Of a DNA stretch of 64,000 nt, positions 1 through 9,702 are shown in pieces. A model generated the notes under the pieces. It had not been told where the DNA came from, made no database searches, and was given only the letters and a program-made list of their open reading frames with translations. A program made the position numbers and the translations under genes. Origin of the DNA: Crambe crambe (Eukaryota; Porifera; Demospongiae; Poecilosclerida; Crambeidae); NCBI GenBank assembly GCA_963924555.1, contig OZ004594.1, forward strand, positions 186,001 through 250,000. The letters are read 5' to 3'. Positions within the stretch are counted from its first letter, which is position 1. The number at the start of each line of letters is the position of its first letter.

Positions 1-428
1 TTTCACTAACATGCTCTGCACTTACTACAGCTGTCAGGCTATATCTCTTCATCATAGAGGGCACAAGAGATGAATACATGCAAGTTAATCAGATTCACGA
101 CCCATTCCTCTAATCTTGTGTGTGAAACCAACTAAACCCAGCATGTGAGGGATAAACAAGTGAAGTTAAGTAAAGGCCAGCGACTAAATCAACCCAGCTA
201 CTGATAACTAAGGTTCTCTTCATGTATAAACAAGGAATGAGTTTACTAAGTCAGTGTATATTGTATTCCTAGAACTTGCTCTAGTTGTTTTCTTTTCCTC
301 ATCTTATATACATCGCTCGATGTATTATTTGATAAACCTCCACAGCATTTATGCACACACACACACACACTCATGGAGGCCCTAAGTTGACCATCCCACT
401 GGATGGAGGAGCTAGTTAGTTAGCTCAA
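1..428. other. Left-edge non-coding sequence
   Basis: No coding region could be supported here. It lies downstream of the minus-strand PH-domain gene, so the part nearest 428 is probably its 3' UTR. A short CA microsatellite sits near 355-371. Nothing else recognisable. Confidence 0.5.
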
Positions 429-3414
429 CTAACCGTCGGGCTCGATGGAGTTCTCGTTCTCTTCATCTTCAGAGAGGAGCTCTTCCACACCTCCGATTCC
501 CAGAACTCGTTCAATGGCTTCTTTCCAGTTCTTGAAGTCTGCCTGGCTCTCAAAGGAAAATTGCTCCACTTTCTTGCCAATCTTCAAGGTCAGACCCTAA
601 AACAGACCAAGATTGACAGAGAATGCAATATTAGCGAGACATTGCAAAGCAAAGTGAATAAACCACACATTGATGGAGTACACCAAATACACACAATGGA
701 GAAAAGTGGTCAGATACAAGGCTGAACCATGAGTGATGTCTTGGGCCCCATGCTCACACACGCCATAAACAGCGTGCCAACACTACGTGTAAAATACACT
801 CCCTTGAGAAAGAGCCAGTCCAGCAGCATTGCTGCATGGCAGGAGGTGGCATGGACTTTTAGGGGTCAACACATTTCTTGAAGTGTGTGTACAACTGCAG
901 GTAATTAACAGCACCAAGGACATTCTCACATAATTGCTAAGTGTCAAAGTAACAGAGTCTTTACAGAGCCTTGTGCAGGTATCTAAGTGGGCATGGCACT
1001 GGAGTCTTGTGCATTGATTATCACTATCACTATGTGCTGTAGCTTGGGGTCAGGGGGTCGGGAGGTTAGAATGGGGGAGATTTTTTTTTTGTTGTTGTTC
1101 TGGAAGGCAAGGATAGGGTTTGGGTTGGGCAGGGGAGAGATAATTAGTTGGCACATACTCCTCAATGTTGATATCTCATTATCATCCAGTAAATTCTTTA
1201 AGGCTTCATTCAAGAAATACATTAAGGGGAGGACCCTTCAAATCATTAATTTCAGCATGATTTACTTGGACTTGTATGTGCTTGTCGTGCCCTTTGCCTT
1301 TCTTTGTCTCGGCAAGTTTTCCATCACTGTCGGGGTAGATGGGGAGCATGCTACTGTACTCCTTGTTGTCTTCCACTGTGGTGAAATACATCGACTGATA
1401 TGTCAACACACAGTAAGTTTTCTCCCAACTCCGAGAAAGACTGCCCGGCTTCTTCCTGTGCAAGTAGCCCTTCATCACCACTCCCTGGTCAGGCAACTTC
1501 TTCTCCACTTTGGGGGTCAGAGTCTTTGTTTCCTTTTTGCTCTTCTTCTGGTCGCTTTGACTGGCCACCTCGTCAACGGTGATGCTAGGCACATTGTTAT
1601 GTGAAGGGGATTCAGTCACTGCTATTTCAGGAGTGACTAGAGAAAGAAGCAACACAAATGCTATCATGCACACATCCGCTACGATATCACATAAATTATT
1701 AACATTAATGCTATCAGATGAGTCGGAGATTGATGAAATACTTCACAGTGTAAGATTTAGAATTTGTGTTGTCAAACAGTTTCTTAAAAAGAGATTATTT
1801 TTTTATTGTGCTCATTGATATCAGACGATGTGTCTGTAATAGGATTGAACGACAATTACATCATAGAATTGCTTAGTTAGGGACAATTATTTTGATGGGG
1901 ATAACACTGCCATTATATGACCTTACCTTCCTCTTCAGGAGGTGTGGCTTCAGCAATTGCCTCTTTGATTGCGCTGACCCACTTGAGTTTCTGTTCTTCA
2001 CCGCCCTCCACTTTGAACACTATGGACTTGAGTTGAGGATGGACCACTTCGAGTCCTGACTCGGTGACCTCCACACTGCAGTGTGCCAACTCCTCCTCCT
2101 TCCCATCCATCACTAAGGTTGTCTCTCGTACTTTGACCTCCATCTTGATCTTCTTCTTGATTCCTCTCTTGACTTTCCTCTCCAGCGTGCCACTCAACCT
2201 CACTCCTTCCTCCTTCTCTGGCTCCACCTCCTCTCCCTCAGCCTTCTGCTGGTCCTCACTCTGATCTGCTGCCTCTTCTCCATTTGTAACAGCAGGAGGA
2301 GGAGGATGCTTTCTCTCAGGCAGTGGAGACTTCTTCTTTAGTCCTTTCATTCCACTAAATAATCCTTTCCCCTTCTTCTTCTTCTTCCCAGCCTCCTTTT
2401 CTTCTTCCTCGTCTTCCTCCTCACCATCTTGAGTGTCTTCATTACTGGCAGCTGATAACGGCCTTTCCTTCTTTCCACTCTCCACTATCAGATTTTCTGA
2501 ATCCTTCTCTTTCACTGGTGGAGCATCTTTTGTGTTGTCTTCAGGGGCAGGAGTGGCTTCCTTCTTGTCGTCTGTCTTTTCCTCGTTGCCTTTATGGGTG
2601 GGCGAAGAGGGGAAATCACTGGGTTTGTTCACTTTCTTGAGCTGCACAAAGCGTTTAGGCGTCTCGCTTTCTTCTTCTTTTTTTGCACTGTGATGCAAAG
2701 TCTCAAAGTTACTGACTAAACTGTTCACCACCTTACTGTCTCTTCGCTTCAATCCGTGCGTTGGGCTGGTCACACTCGACGAAGCAGTTGAAGATGTCCC
2801 ACTCTCTACATCGCCATCTTTCTCTTGCATGGCTGAAGTTTTAACATCCTTTGCTTTCTCCTTGCTTGCTGGAGACTTGACTTGGGGAGGAGGAGTTTTC
2901 TCCTCAGGTGGTTCAATCGACGGGGGCGGTTCCTTCAAGGAATCTCCTTGCAAAAGGCAAAGTTTATCCAGGAGCTCCTTCCTCCGGCGTTCTATGACTG
3001 CAGGGATTTTGTATGAGCCCAGAGTGCGCAGGAACACCACTGCCTCTGCACAATGACATGATAGGTAATAATACTGCTCCACACCCACTCATATCTCTCT
3101 CAGAGAAATCTTCTCTTTATATGGTTATGGGGCGTTTGACTTTAATGTTTGGGGTCAGTGATCTATAGTTAGAGCAATGCAGTCTTGCACAGTGTCACTA
3201 ATAACAGTGTACAGCTTGATATACACTCAACTCACTAGCCACCATTTAATAAAGCTAGTGGCGTGCAAGCTTTTCTGCTGTTACATGTTTTATAAGCTAG
3301 TTGGTACTCCGCTGAGCAGTAACAGCTAACTAGATTTATACCTTGCAATCCTTCTTTCAACTTGGAGACCATTTGCTTACTGGGCCCTCCGACTGAATCA
3401 CGTCTAGAGGTCAT
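429..3414 (-). CDS. Protein with two PH-like domains
   Basis: Four exons: 3414-3342, 3045-1927, 1636-1221, 596-429. They give 591 residues with all phases matching. The start is the ATG at 3414, followed by a predicted helix rich in Lys and Leu. Residues about 60-300 are low complexity (Lys, Glu, Pro, Ser) and probably disordered. Residues about 305-390 look like a first, weak PH domain ending in the typical Trp-containing helix (KWVSAIKEAI). Residues about 449-575 form a clearer PH domain that begins GYLHRKKPGSLSRSWEKTYC and ends FKNWKEAIERVL, as in the spectrin/cytohesin type. PH domains bind phosphoinositides or proteins, so a membrane adaptor role is plausible (inference). I do not recognise a named orthologue. 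The gene is head-to-head with the sulfatase, with 156 bp between starts. Confidence 0.8.
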
Positions 3415-3570
3415 GGTGCCTTCCTACACCTAGAGTTGCAACTTCTCTTGAATTCTCGGTTAGATAGCTAGCTATTTCGCAGCTTCGATCTAGCTAGCTA
3501 GCCAGCCAGTACATGTAGGATGACACTTAGTATACTTCCGGTTTCCGGCTATTAAACTAGCTTAGCTCCT
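3415..3570. promoter_or_regulatory. Divergent promoter, PH gene / sulfatase
   Basis: This 156-bp gap separates the ATGs of two genes reading away from each other, so both promoters and both 5' UTRs must lie in or overlap it. It contains repeated CTAGCTAG runs (about 3467-3500). No TATA box is evident. The bidirectional role is inferred from position only. Confidence 0.5.
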
Positions 3571-5082
3571 GTGTATGTTTTGATGTGGGAGAATTTAAAA
3601 AAAATGAAGCTTGACTTCCTGGTGTTATTTCTGCTGCTGCATTGCAGCTGCTATGTGGAGAGCAAGCCCACCAGCAACATAGTGATCCTGCTAACAGATG
3701 ACCAGGACATCACTCTAGGGGGGATGACCCCACTTGTGACCACATCAGACTTCATGACCAAGAAAGGAGCAAGTCTGCAAAACTTCTTCGTCAACACTCC
3801 AGTCTGTTGTCCCTCTCGCACGACCTTGCTGACAGGAATGTATCCACACAACTGGCACACAACTAAGGGAGGTTGCATGCATATGGACGTGGTGAATCCC
3901 ACCTTCCAACACGACTCCCTAGGGGTGCAAATGAAGGCCCTGGGATACACCACAGGCATGTTTGGAAAATATTTAAACCCTCCTGGAGTGGCCCCTTATT
4001 GTGCTAAAGAGAATGCAGTTCCCCTGCCCGGTTTTGACAACTATCTTACCATGTGTAATGACAATAGATACTTCAAGAATACATTCTCAAAAAATGGGAA
4101 GTTTTTCGAATCAGGAACGGACCCCTCTGATTATCTCACGTCCCTTATTGGTAATGCTACTATCGATTTCGTCCAATCTTCTCTAGAGAAAGGAGAGCCT
4201 TTTTTCGTCTACGTGGCTCCACATGCCCCCCATGTACCAGCAACCCCTGCACCGTGGTACCAAGATAAATTTGAGGGAATGAAAGCGCCAAGGACACCAA
4301 ACTGGAACTACTCAGCCACTGACCATCATTACGTGATACGAAGTCAGCAACCCATCAGTGCTAAAGTGGAAAACGAATCAGATTCCTTATTTGTAAATCG
4401 TTGGCGAAGTCTCCTTTCTGTTGACGATATCACTAAGGAGCTATTGAAAACACTTGACAAATACAATGCCACTGAAAATACCTTTTTCATCCACACTAGC
4501 GACCATGGCTTCAACCTGGGCCAGTTGCGACTCCCTTCATGCAAGCTGCAACCTTACGAGCATGATATTCGCATTCCATTTAACATTGCTGGTCCAGGAA
4601 TCCAACCCGGATCCAAATTTGAGTTTGTGAGTGGTATGGTTGATGTGGCGCCGACTGTGATGAGTCTTGGAGGAGGCATGCCTCCTGATACTATGGATGG
4701 GAAGAGCTTTGCCGGTTTAGTGAAGAACTCGGGGGAAGAGGAGGAAGAGAATGGGGCATTGTGGAGGGATACACACATGGTGGAGTATTGGAGTTTAGGG
4801 AATGTAGTGAGAATGGAGCATTATATCGACATGCCCAACAGCACATACATGGCTGCACGTCTCCTGAACTCCACCCACAATTACCTGTATGCTGAATTTT
4901 TTAATGGGACTGATGTGGTGGATTTCAGCACACCTCTCGAATACGAGCTGTTTGATATAGCAGCTGATCCTTATCAAATGACCAATCTGTATGGAAAGCC
5001 TGATGTTAACCAGGCTCTGGTCAACCAGCTACACACCTTCATACACAACCAACTTACATGCAAGGGAAAGAATTGTGTTTAA
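3571..5082 (+). CDS. GNS: N-acetylglucosamine-6-sulfatase-like sulfatase
   Basis: Single exon. The frame opens at the ATG at 3571 (503 residues), but the ATG at 3604 (492 residues) is the likelier start because a hydrophobic signal peptide follows directly (LDFLVLFLLLHCSC). Sulfatases hydrolyse sulfate esters, and the GNS branch removes 6-sulfate from N-acetylglucosamine in lysosomal breakdown of heparan and keratan sulfate. The calcium-binding aspartates (LLTDDQD) lie near the N-terminus. The CCPSR motif carries the cysteine that is converted to formylglycine. TSDHGFNLGQ supplies the later metal ligand. Several NxS/T sequons suit a secreted or lysosomal glycoprotein. It resembles GNS more than arylsulfatase A/B (LGGMTP, YEHDIRIPF). 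It has no introns although its neighbours are intron-rich, so descent from a retrocopy is possible. A transposon begins 28 bp after the stop. Confidence 0.88.
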   Translation: MYVLMWENLKKMKLDFLVLFLLLHCSCYVESKPTSNIVILLTDDQDITLGGMTPLVTTSDFMTKKGASLQNFFVNTPVCCPSRTTLLTGMYPHNWHTTKGGCMHMDVVNPTFQHDSLGVQMKALGYTTGMFGKYLNPPGVAPYCAKENAVPLPGFDNYLTMCNDNRYFKNTFSKNGKFFESGTDPSDYLTSLIGNATIDFVQSSLEKGEPFFVYVAPHAPHVPATPAPWYQDKFEGMKAPRTPNWNYSATDHHYVIRSQQPISAKVENESDSLFVNRWRSLLSVDDITKELLKTLDKYNATENTFFIHTSDHGFNLGQLRLPSCKLQPYEHDIRIPFNIAGPGIQPGSKFEFVSGMVDVAPTVMSLGGGMPPDTMDGKSFAGLVKNSGEEEEENGALWRDTHMVEYWSLGNVVRMEHYIDMPNSTYMAARLLNSTHNYLYAEFFNGTDVVDFSTPLEYELFDIAADPYQMTNLYGKPDVNQALVNQLHTFIHNQLTCKGKNCV

Positions 5083-5103
5083 TCTGAGAGAACATATTAT
5101 TGA

Positions 5104-6226
5104 GTTGAATCATAGATATAAGAGGTTTACGGGATTGGAAACGGATCACGTGCTCTCGTTAGCAACTAACAACCGAGGCGCGTTGACAGCTGAATGACAT
5201 AGCACTTTTGTCAAAGTTGCTGTTCTGACAAGATCCGTGAGGTAAGACTTATGCCAATGATACTATAATACACTAGGGCATAGATTTACTGTATGAAATA
5301 AATTTTAGCTCAGATTTTCAAGTTTATTCCTACAAATACTACTGTGGTGGTTAATGGGACTGTAATCCCTCTCACGCTTGATGGAATCAATTGCTGTTGC
5401 TCATTTTCTGATCAAAAGGCATGTAAACTTTAGCTACATGGAATAGTAATGTTAGTTTTTGTATTAGCTGATGTATATTGTCTCTAGCATTTGCAAGTGG
5501 TGTTAAAACTGTAATCCCTCTCTCAAGAAATAGATTAACAATATTGAAACTGTATTAGTAGTTTCAGGGAAAGGATAGAACAGTAAATGGAATTGGTGCA
5601 TTCGTTTTCTATACAATAGTCATCCTATGGAGATGGCAAGCTTACTATATTTCCTCCCTAATATCCATAGGGTCCACAGGACAGCTGACTGAGCCGAATT
5701 CTTGAGATGGATGGTGTCAAAATCCAACAGCCAAAAGCTGGAAGTATTGCAATAATGCTGATGAGGGAGAACTGAGCAGAAACTGGCGGATAACTTTGGG
5801 GCAAAATTATCTAGCTATAATAATAATGAATTTATGTCTAATTTTAATACCAAACGTCATTCTGGCCTTTCTTTCAAATCAATCACATACAATTAATGTA
5901 TAATGAGCAATGATAGGTACTCATAGTTATAATTACAAGGAAAAAAGTTATGAATAATTAATAACTTCCTTCCTCAGACTCTCCAACTTCAACTCTCTGA
6001 CTCTTCACTTCTTCAATACCTTCCCCTTAGCTTACTTGTACTATTCTGTGAGCTGTAGTGGCAGAATATCACTTTAACTGCCTTGAAAGGAGTGAATATT
6101 GATCTCTTTTCACAACGATTAATATAATTAATGCTGCATGCGCGTGCGCATCTGTCAACGCGCCACGGTTGTGCAGTTCATTGGGCGTTTCCAATCCCGT
6201 AAAACCTCTTATATCTATGGTTGAAT
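5104..6226. mobile_element. Non-autonomous DNA transposon with inverted repeats and 7-bp TSD
   Basis: The ends are inverted copies of each other. The left end from 5111 (CATAGATATAAGAGG) matches the reverse complement of the right end at 6219. After one A/T indel the identity continues through TTTACGGGATTGGAAAC. A second matching block, GGCGCGTTGACAG, lies about 75 bp inside each end. The 7 bp directly outside each end are the same, GTTGAAT (5104-5110 and 6220-6226), as expected for a target-site duplication. The 1.1-kb A+T-rich interior has no long ORF, so the element needs a transposase from elsewhere. A 7-bp duplication does not clearly fit a common superfamily (hAT makes 8 bp, TA-targeting elements 2 bp). 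It sits just after the sulfatase stop and just before HGS. Confidence 0.85.
5297..5302 (+). terminator. Possible polyadenylation signal for the sulfatase, inside the transposon
   Basis: This is the first AATAAA after the sulfatase stop at 5082, and it lies inside the inserted element. If used, the mobile element supplies the 3' end of the sulfatase mRNA. This is inferred from hexamer and position only. Confidence 0.35.
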
Positions 6227-6247
6227 TGAGTTGAGTATGCAATTAGC

Positions 6248-6258
6248 TGCGCATGCGT
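6248..6258. promoter_or_regulatory. NRF-1-like palindrome upstream of HGS
   Basis: TGCGCATGCGT, close to the NRF-1 consensus, lies about 90 bp before the HGS start and just outside the transposon. A related GC-rich alternating pattern occurs inside the element's right end at about 6136-6152. Both are candidate promoter sites by sequence only. Confidence 0.35.
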
Positions 6259-6349
6259 ACTTTCCTACCGGAAACCACATGACCATAACATTAATGACAT
6301 CAGGATCGGAAGGTGTGGTTAAGTTAATGTTTAATCTTTGACATTGAAG

Positions 6350-9300
6350 ATGGTGAACTTCAAGCAGTTACTTGGTAGGTAAAAGTCAGTGTATCCCTGA
6401 CTTTCTGAAGTAACTGATTTTTCTTTTGCCTGTATGAAACAGAGAAAGCGACTAGTGGGGAGTCATCAGACCCTGATTGGGAGGCTATACTAGAAATAGT
6501 AGAAGAAGTCAAGACTAAAAATACCTCGTGAGTAGCTAGCTAGATTCTTTCTCAGAAATATTGCTCCACTGCCTCTAATAGGGCTAAGAATGCTATCAAG
6601 GAGTTTCGTCGACGTCTTCTTGATAATGGAGGGAATGTCGTGTACCACACACTGCTCGTGTTGGACTCTTTGATGAAGAACTGTGCCTCTGACATCCACA
6701 GTGAGGTCCTCTCTGTGGAGTTCTTGGGAGTCGTGAAGGGAGTCATCACTTCCTCTAAGGTGGTAGTTACGGACTACTGTGGTACATTATTGAGATTGCA
6801 AATTGCAGAATGGAGCTAGTGTGAAGGCTGTTGACAAGGCTCTGGAACTGATTGGTGAGTGGAAGTCGGCTTTTGGAGAGCAGACAGGCTACAAGGCCAT
6901 CAACACTGTGTTCTCTGAACTTGAGAGGGAGGGTTACCACATTCCCGTCACCCCTGTGGCATCTGCAGCCTTCATCAAGAAAGCCCCTGAATGGGTGATG
7001 GCTGATCGCTGCTTTATGTGTAGGCAGGATTTCAACCGCTTCAAAGGAAAGCTCAGGGTGAGAAGTACCCCATATTTCCCAGGGGCTTTGGGTTTTAGTG
7101 TTATTAATTCTGTTGGATAGCATCACTGTCGTAACTGTGGCAAGAGTGTGTGTGCACAGTGCTCAGGAAAACGAGCTTCTCTACCTCATTTTGGAGTTGA
7201 GGAACCCACTAGAGTCTGTGACATTTGTTACAAGAAGGTTGAAAAAGGGTAAATCACTGAAGGGATGTAACGTGGATCAGAATTTTGATAGCATTGTGAT
7301 TTTGTAGTGAAGGAGAGAGTGCTTCTTCAGAGCTGGATAGTGATTTGCCAGTGGAGTACTTGCGTAGTTCCCTTGCTCATGAGTCTCAGACCCCTCGTTC
7401 TGCTGCCTCTGGACCAGGAGGTGGTGAGGAGCAGGAAGAAGAGGACCTCCAACTGGCAATTGCCATGTCCCTCAATGAGCAGGAAAACAAGCCAAAGAAA
7501 ACCACTTCGTCTGCTCCTGCCCGTGCCCCATCTCCTAACCCCCAGCCTCGGTCGACCACACCTTCTGCCCCACCTCCTGCTTCTAACACCATATATGCCT
7601 CGATCGTCCATGATCCAGCCCCTACAGTAAGTCTTGCAGTAATCCAGTCACCGCTTACCTCAAAGTCTTATCTTATTCCCAGGTCCAACCTGAGCAAGAA
7701 TCTACCAATGATCCTGTGAGTTTAATAAACATGGTGATACCAAGGTCTTTGATAATAAGAATGTCTTTTTTCACAGCTTGCCCGCTACCTGGACAGGAGG
7801 TACTGGGAACAACGTAAGGAACAGCAGACTCAGCAGGCTGGTGGAGCTCCTCCCCCTTCTTCTGCTGCCCCTACCAAGGCTGTTGGCCCAGAGGTACACA
7901 TACTTACATCATAGAAACTAAGAAACTTGAAATATTTTTTATTGCAGGCTGTTGTGGTAGCACAAGCACAGACAGCTGGACCCACTGGCAGCCCCCTCGC
8001 TGAGAGCGTTCGGAACACCATCGACATGTTCATGAAGCGACTGCATGAGGTCAACTCCAGTGGAGGGAGCATTGCCACAGATCCCGTTGTCCTCTCTCTC
8101 TATCAAAACCTCACAGCCATGCAGCCACAGCTACTCAAACAGATTGATGATGTCCAACAACAAAAAGGTGCCTATTTAATGCACACCTGTCTACCGCAGT
8201 AAATTGTAGACCTGTTGACCTTATTGTTACAATTGTAGGCCTTATTGGCTTGGTTTATGTACTCTTTCTCTATCTCTCTTTCAGCCAAGCAAATAGCAGT
8301 GCTTAACAAGCTGAATGAAGCCAAGGAGGCCAGAGTCACCTTGAATAAGATGCGGAGGGATCATCTGGATAAAGTCAAGCAGATGGAGCAGGAGCAGGCC
8401 ATGCTCGCTCGCATGCAGATGGAACAGAAGCTAGCACTGCTGCGTCAGCAGAAGCAAGAGCAGTTGGAGTTCCAGCAATCGCTTCAGGCTAAGAGGCTGG
8501 AGGTGTTGCACAGCCAGAGGGCAGAGTATGAACAAAGGGTGGCCATGCAGAGAGAGATAGAACGACAGCAGTTGATTGCTCAAGAACAGAAGGTTCTCCA
8601 GCATCAGTTTGGTGGTGGCAGTCCTCAACCTGTACGTAGGGTGACTCCTCCCACTATGATGACCCAGCAGTTTCATGTACAGCAACAGCCGGAACTAGCA
8701 GCACCACCACCACCACCTTTGAGCTTGGAACCTTCCTCCCTTCCGCTCCAGTCCCTCTCTCTCCACGACCCAATGTCCCAGCAAGCATTGCCGCTACCTA
8801 CAAAATTGGAATACAATCCAACCAGTATGGATTCCATAGCCCCACCCCCTTACAATCCCGGTGCCGTCCCCCTGACTCTCCAGCAGGACACGATGCCGAG
8901 TAATGTGTACACCCCTTACCAGGCTCCTCCTGCCTCTCAGAACTCCATGCCTATACAAACTGGATATACCACTCATCAGTCTACCCTTGATCCTGCTCTC
9001 AGCTTCACAGCTACGGGACAATCCCCAAGTCTCACTCGAGGAAAACCTCCTGGTATGGTCCCAGGGGCACAGCTCCCTAGCATGGCTCCAGGGCAACCCC
9101 CAAGCATGACTTCAGGGCAACCCCCGAGCATGCAACCCCCAAGCATGGCTCCAGGGCAACCCCCGAGCATGCAACCCCCAAGCATGGCTCCAGGGCAACC
9201 CCTGAGCATGCAACCCCCAAGCATGGCTTCAGTGCAACCCCCACCTCCTGGACAACTGGATCCTGGCAACATGCAGCTATCTGGCTTTGGTACCACATCT

Positions 9301-9546
9301 TCCATGGCAATCCAGCAGCCTCCTCCCCCTCCTCCTAGCCAGGTGTTAGCTGGACCTGTGGGAGTGGCCCAACCCCCAGCAGTCCCCATCATGCAGTACC
9401 AAGATCCACCTCCACCCTCCACTCACACTGGTTACCAAGGCTACCAAACGCAATATCCTCAGCAGCCTGCTCTAGGGGGCATGGTACCGAATGGAGCCCA
9501 CCAACCCAGGAGGGAGAGTGAACCTCCTCTCATATCATTTGATTGA
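6350..9546 (+). CDS. HGS: HGS/Hrs, ESCRT-0 subunit
   Basis: Ten exons: 6350-6374, 6443-6527, 6582-6759, 6809-7057, 7121-7248, 7308-7626, 7683-7715, 7777-7893, 7948-8167, 8285-9546; 871 residues. Hrs recruits ubiquitinated cargo to early endosomes and starts ESCRT sorting. Domains in order: VHS (1 to about 140); FYVE zinc finger (about 158-222) with the PI3P-binding RHHCRNCG core and paired cysteines; UIM (about 265-281; [15 protein letters not shown]) for ubiquitin; a helical coiled-coil region (about 400-540) expected to bind STAM; then a long Pro/Gln-rich tail. The last residues, LISFD, are the clathrin box that also ends animal Hrs. The tail contains an in-frame tandem repeat (PPSMAPGQ type, 9075-9240). 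Exon 7 is a 33-bp microexon. The start ATG opens the VHS helix exactly as in other Hrs proteins. Confidence 0.97.
9075..9245 (+). repeat. In-frame tandem repeat in the HGS tail
   Basis: Units of about 24 and 42 bp encode alternating PPSMAPGQ and PPSMQ blocks. Repeats are near-identical at the DNA level, so copy number may vary between alleles. The reading frame is kept throughout. Confidence 0.85.
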
Positions 9547-9702
9547 GATATGAACCCTTTTAAACTGAAAGCTTCGGATTATAATAGCTAAAAGTCATTT
9601 TTAAAATTATAAACCAGTGATCATTAATTATTTCGTGCAATTAATTTTACGCGCAGAGAAATTTAATGAAACCACTCCCACCTAGTAACTTGGGATGCAA
9701 GA

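Noticed and set aside
6120..6160. CpG-rich promoter for HGS inside the transposon
   Set aside because: Only a motif resemblance; it lies within the inverted-repeat end and there is no transcript evidence.
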